NCBI GenBank assembly: GCA_049509635.1
Contig: JBEKZS010000158.1
Location: 1 to 9,491 of the forward strand
Length of the DNA stretch: 9,491 nucleotides
Direction: 5' to 3'
From: Roseiarcus sp049509635
GTDB lineage: Bacteria; Pseudomonadota; Alphaproteobacteria; Rhizobiales; Beijerinckiaceae
The stretch's first letter is position 1; each line of letters starts with the position of its first letter. Positions 6,655 to 9,491 of the stretch are shown piece after piece. The position numbers and the translations under genes were made by a program. The notes beneath the pieces are model-generated. The model had not been told where the DNA came from and did no database searches. It saw nothing but the letters and a program-made list of their open reading frames with translations.

Positions 6655-7371
6655 ATGATCCCTGCTTCGCCGATCCGCCGCCGCAAACTCTATGAGGAAG
6701 TCGTCACGCGGCTGGAGGCGCTGATCCACGAAGGCGAACTCAATCCCGGCGATCCGTTGCCCTCGGAGCGCGAGCTGATGCAGCATTTCGGCGTCGGGCG
6801 CCCCGCCATCCGCGAGGCTCTGTTCGCGCTGCAGCGCATGGGCCTCGTCGTGGTCGCCAACGGCGAACGCGCCCGCGTCTCCGCGCCGACCTCCAAGACG
6901 CTGCTCGGCGAACTCGCCGGCGCAGCGCGCCTGATGCTCGCCAAGCCCGAGGGCATCCAGCATTTCCAGCAGGCGCGCACATTGTTCGAATGCGCGCTTG
7001 CCGAGGACGCCGCGCGCGCCGCGACTCCCGAGGACGTCGCACGGCTGGAAAAGGCGCTCGCCGCCAACGCCGCCGCCCTTGGCGACAACGTGCAGTTCGT
7101 GAAGACCGACGTCGCGTTCCATTTCGCCATCGCCACCATCCCGCGCAACCCGATCTATGTCGCGTTGCACGAGGCGATCGTCGAATGGCTCGTCGACCAG
7201 CGCAGCGTCTCGCTGCGCCGCCCGGGCACCGATCTCTTGGCCTATGAGTCGCATCGGCGCATCTTCGAGGCGATCAAGGCCAATGACGCCGCGGGGGCAG
7301 GTCAGGCGATGCGCCGCCACTTGAGCGAAATCGCCGACCGCTACTGGAAGGTTAAGGAGAACGACGGGTGA
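6655..7371 (+). CDS. GntR-family transcriptional regulator, FadR subfamily (FCD domain), NanR-like
   Basis: A 238-residue regulator. The N-terminal winged helix-turn-helix (~10-75) has the GntR signature PGDPLPSERELMQHFGVGRP, then AIREALFALQRMGLV. The C-terminal FCD ligand domain (~95-230) keeps likely metal or ligand residues D152 and H156 (TDVAFH), H200 (YESHRRI) and H222 (MRRHL). FCD regulators usually sense sugar acids or other organic acids and leave DNA when bound. The ATG at 6655 is chosen because homology begins just after it; a TTG at 6616 would add 13 residues but lies upstream of the predicted transcription start. It is divergent from the transport operon across ~160 bases holding GGTAT half-sites, which supports it as that operon's repressor. 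Its TGA overlaps the GTG start of the next gene. Confidence 0.93.
   Translation: MIPASPIRRRKLYEEVVTRLEALIHEGELNPGDPLPSERELMQHFGVGRPAIREALFALQRMGLVVVANGERARVSAPTSKTLLGELAGAARLMLAKPEGIQHFQQARTLFECALAEDAARAATPEDVARLEKALAANAAALGDNVQFVKTDVAFHFAIATIPRNPIYVALHEAIVEWLVDQRSVSLRRPGTDLLAYESHRRIFEAIKANDAAGAGQAMRRHLSEIADRYWKVKENDG
7354..7360 (+). promoter_or_regulatory. Shine-Dalgarno deciding the GTG start of the ABM gene
   Basis: AAGGAGA lies within the last codons of the regulator, seven bases before the GTG at 7368. It supports that uncommon start over an internal ATG and indicates coupled translation. Confidence 0.75.
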
Positions 7372-7670
7372 CAAGGCTCGCGGTTCTCGTCGCCTTCAGC
7401 GTCCGACCGGAAGCGTGCACCGCCTTCGAGCGGCTCGTGATGGATAATGCGGCGGCCTCGCTCGCCAACGAACCCGGCTGCCGGCAATTTGACGTGCTGG
7501 TTCCCGAAAAAGGCGCGGCGGGCGATTTCGTCCTCTATGAGATCTATGACGACGCGGCGGCGTTCGACGCGCATCTGCGCTCCGATCACTACCGCGCGTT
7601 CGACCAGGCCGCGGCGCCGATGGCGCTGACCAAGGCGGTGACGCGGCTGCTGTTCGCCGAGCCGTCATGA
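7368..7670 (+). CDS. Antibiotic biosynthesis monooxygenase (ABM) domain protein, YgiN/LsrG-like
   Basis: A 100-residue protein with a single ABM-like alpha/beta-barrel (dimeric ferredoxin-like) domain. The usual order is seen: a first strand with LAVLVAFSVRP, the helix FERLVMDNAAAS, EPGCRQFDVL at ~35-44, FVLYEIYDD at ~54-62, and the FDAHLRSDHYRAF helix at ~66-78. Members include small quinol monooxygenases, LsrG-type isomerases and many uncharacterised proteins. The RhaM mutarotase signature is absent. It starts with GTG overlapping the regulator TGA as GTGA, has AAGGAGA seven bases upstream, and its own TGA overlaps the next ATG. It is therefore in an operon with the regulator and the hydroxy-acid dehydrogenase. 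The exact reaction is unknown; a small accessory enzyme for a reactive intermediate is possible. Confidence 0.85.
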   Translation: MTRLAVLVAFSVRPEACTAFERLVMDNAAASLANEPGCRQFDVLVPEKGAAGDFVLYEIYDDAAAFDAHLRSDHYRAFDQAAAPMALTKAVTRLLFAEPS

Positions 7671-8853
7671 TGGGCGGACGCGACTGGCGGCGGTCCGCCT
7701 ACAGCCTGCAGGCGGTGCGCCAATTGGCGCGCCGCGCTCTGCCGCTCCCGATCTTCGACTTCGCCGACGGCGGCGCCGAGGACGAACATACGCTGCGGCG
7801 CAGCGAGGCCGCGTTCGCCGCGCACGAATTGCTGCCGCGCCCGCTCAACGGCGCGGCTACGCGCGATCTTTCGGTGGAATTGTTCGGCCGCCGCCTCGCC
7901 CTGCCGGCGCTGATCGGCCCGACCGGCCTGTCGGGACTGTTCTGGCCGCAAGGCGAACTCGCCGCCGCGCGCGCCGCCGCCGCCGGAACGGCGTTCTGCC
8001 TCAGCCACGCCTCGACCTGCACGATTGAGGATCTCGCAGCCGCCGGCGCCGCGCCGCGCTGGATGCAAATCTTTGTCTATCGCGACCGCGGCTTCACGCG
8101 CGAATTCGTCGAGCGCGCGGCGGCGAGCGGCTACGACGCCCTGGTCCTGACCGTCGACAACCAGTTGCTCGGCAACCGCGAGCGCGATATCCGCAACGGC
8201 TTCACCATCCCGCCCAATTTCGGCGCGCGCGATATCCTGAGAATGATTCCCAAGGCGCCGTGGCTCATCCGCATGGTGCGCGAACTCCCGAAGGTGACCT
8301 TCGCCAACTATGCGCGGGCAGGGGAGCGGGCCGGTCTCGCCACCCTCGCGGCGCGCATGGCGCGGCTGCTCGACCCGTCTCTGTCCTGAGTCGACGTCGA
8401 TTGGCTGCGCGGCCTCTGGAAGGGCCCGCTGCTGCTCAAGGGCGTGCTGCATCCCAAGGAAGCCGCCAAAGCAGTGGCGCGCGGCGTCGACGGCATGATC
8501 GTGTCCAACCATGGCGGGCGCCAGCTCGACGGCGCGCCCGCGACGCTCGACGCCCTTCCGGCCGCCGCCGCCGCGGTGCAGCGCAGGATCCCGGTGCTCC
8601 TAGACAGCGGCGTGCGGCGCGGGGCCGACGTGGTCAAGGCGCTTGCGCTCGGCGCCTCGGCCTGCCTGATCGCGCGTCCGCAGCTCTGGGGCCTCGCCGT
8701 GGCGGGCGAGGATGGCGTCGCGCGTGTCCTCGAAATCCTGCGCAAGGAGATCGATCGCGCGATGGGGTTGATGGGGTCGCCAAGCTCGCGGAGATCGGCC
8801 CCGACTGTCTGTTTTACCCAGGCGGCCGACGGCAAAATCCGCCAGCGCTCTGA
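7667..8853 (+). pseudogene. FMN-dependent alpha-hydroxy-acid dehydrogenase (LldD/glycolate oxidase family), two lesions
   Basis: Full-length homology to the FMN alpha-hydroxy-acid dehydrogenase family, which oxidises lactate, glycolate or mandelate to 2-oxo acids. Seen in order: FADGGAEDE (~32-40), MQIFVYRD (~133-140), LTVD (161-164), the catalytic-Lys segment LLLKGVL (K258) and the active-site SNHGGRQLD (H282, R285). LDSGVRRGADVVKALALGA follows in the FMN phosphate site. The frame is broken twice. Codon 241 (8387-8389) is TGA where glycolate oxidase has Trp (SLSW), and the same frame continues normally afterwards. Near 8773-8776 one G is missing from a G run, and homology (VAKLAEIGPDCLFYPGG) moves to the next frame and ends at the TGA at 8851-8853. 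The first fragment ends before K258 and H282 and would be inactive. Phe32 and Phe136 occupy two positions that are active-site Tyr in glycolate oxidase. It overlaps the ABM gene as ATGA. Confidence 0.85.
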
Positions 8854-8937
8854 CAAGACATTTGCCGAACCCGTAGACGCGCTCTTCGGCCGAATCGGCG
8901 TGACGTGCGCTGTGCCGTGGAGGCGGCGGGGGAACCA

Positions 8938-8956
8938 GCGCGGTCAGCGACCGCGC
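8938..8956. terminator. Hairpin between convergent genes, possible bidirectional terminator
   Basis: A perfect eight-base inverted repeat, GCGCGGTC and GACCGCGC with a three-base loop. It lies in the 147-base gap between the hydroxy-acid dehydrogenase remnant and the convergent RraA-like gene. Neither side has a T run, so intrinsic termination is uncertain. No small gene was recognised in the rest of this gap. Confidence 0.35.
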
Positions 8957-9000
8957 CTACGGGCGACGCCTGGCGCCTGCAGCCTGCATTTGCAGCGCGG

Positions 9001-9491
9001 TCACCTTCGGACCCGCTGCCGCGGCGAAGCGCCGGCGACCTTGGGGGGCGTCGCCGACTGCGCCTCGGCGATCTCGACGGTCCTGTCCGACTCGACGATG
9101 GCGGTGACGAAATCTGGAATTTCGAGGCCGGCGCGCACCTTGGCCTCGAGCGCGGCCTCCGCCGCGCGCACCGCGTCGAGCCGCGCGAGAACGGCTTCGG
9201 CCTCGGCGAGGGGCACGATCACGACGCCGTCGCGGTCGCCGATCACGATATCGCCCGATTCGATGCGAACGCCGCCGACGACGACAGGTAGGCCGACAGT
9301 TCCCGGCCCGTTGCGGACGGGCGAATTGGCGGTCGCCCCCGCGCAATAGACGGGCAGGCCGATGGCGAGGATGCCGACGATGTCGCGCACCAGCCCGTCG
9401 GTGACGAAGCCGGCGACGCCGCGGTTGCGCGCCATGCCGAGCAGGAGATCGCCGGTGATCGCCGTGGCGGTGAAAGAATCGGTCGCCGCGA
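9001..9491 (-). CDS. RraA-like / 4-hydroxy-4-methyl-2-oxoglutarate aldolase family protein (5' end beyond window)
   Basis: The visible 162 codons are the C-terminal part of an RraA-family protein (usual length 210-240 aa); the frame stays open to the right edge. A TA-x-x-GD-LLLG segment is followed by NRGVAGFVTDGLVRD. From Asp of the GD to the Arg-Asp pair there are exactly 20 residues, the D-X20-R-D motif of class II HMG/CHA aldolases. RraA proteins that only bind RNase E lack the first acidic residue. IESGDIVIGDRDGVVIVP is the next conserved block, then a long Ala-rich helix. These aldolases cleave 4-hydroxy-2-oxo acids, releasing pyruvate, and decarboxylate oxaloacetate. The ATG at 9433-9435 is internal because homology continues upstream of it. 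It converges on the hydroxy-acid dehydrogenase remnant and belongs to a separate unit. A role in the same catabolism is plausible but not shown. Confidence 0.88.
   Translation of the reverse strand, partial: AATDSFTATAITGDLLLGMARNRGVAGFVTDGLVRDIVGILAIGLPVYCAGATANSPVRNGPGTVGLPVVVGGVRIESGDIVIGDRDGVVIVPLAEAEAVLARLDAVRAAEAALEAKVRAGLEIPDFVTAIVESDRTVEIAEAQSATPPKVAGASPRQRVRR

Noticed and set aside
6493..7374. Upstream extension of the binding-protein frame to a 755-residue protein on the minus strand
   Set aside because: It is antisense to the clear GntR regulator gene. The Shine-Dalgarno and signal peptide place the start at 6492.
8387..8389. TGA read as tryptophan or selenocysteine (recoding)
   Set aside because: TGA ends most other genes here, family members have Trp not a catalytic Cys at this site, and a second frameshift lesion favours decay or sequence error.
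7589..8512. Minus-strand open frame of 307 codons
   Set aside because: Antisense to the hydroxy-acid dehydrogenase; it has no recognisable motifs and stays open because of codon bias.
8444..9349. Plus-strand open frame as a separate 301-residue gene
   Set aside because: Its first ~110 codons are the in-frame continuation of the dehydrogenase after the TGA. After the frameshift near 8776 the rest is out-of-frame noise and antisense of the RraA-like gene.

Overview
The window is GC-rich chromosomal DNA with strong G/C bias at third codon positions. It most resembles an alphaproteobacterium, possibly of the order Hyphomicrobiales. That placement is inferred from gene style: an FCD-type GntR regulator beside an ABC sugar-type transporter with SMP-30, SDR and PhyH genes. 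No rRNA, tRNA, CRISPR array, insertion sequence or phage gene was seen.

Left edge (about 1-690): a scar made of two broken genes. The C-terminal ATPase domain of a sensor histidine kinase (minus strand) abuts the last ~86 codons of an AceE-type pyruvate dehydrogenase E1 (plus strand). Both have lost their 5' parts at the same point, near 421-430. One deletion would explain this; a chimeric assembly is the alternative.

Centre (694-6492, all minus strand): a compact six-gene operon read from right to left. The order is Tat-exported sugar-type solute-binding protein, two MalF/MalG-like permeases, SMP-30/gluconolactonase-like lactonase, SDR dehydrogenase and PhyH-type Fe(II)/2-oxoglutarate dioxygenase. 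Three consecutive junctions are ATGA stop/start overlaps. No ATP-binding subunit gene is present in the window.

Control region (6493-6654): a divergent intergenic stretch with four GGTAT half-sites arranged as two inverted pairs, and candidate promoters facing both ways. It separates the transport operon from a FadR-subfamily regulator gene (6655-7371, plus strand).

Right side: the regulator overlaps an ABM-domain protein gene (7368-7670). That gene overlaps an FMN-dependent alpha-hydroxy-acid dehydrogenase gene (7667-8853) carrying two disabling lesions: an in-frame TGA where relatives have Trp, and a one-base loss in a G run near its end. A convergent RraA/HMG-aldolase-like gene (9001 to beyond the right edge, minus strand) keeps the D-X20-R-D motif of true aldolases.

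Inference: the locus imports and degrades a sugar-like or hydroxylated organic acid. A plausible scheme is uptake, dehydrogenation (SDR), lactone hydrolysis (SMP-30), with PhyH hydroxylation at an unknown step and hydroxy-acid oxidation and aldol cleavage encoded on the right. The substrate is unknown, and the hydroxy-acid step appears to be lost or damaged in this strain.
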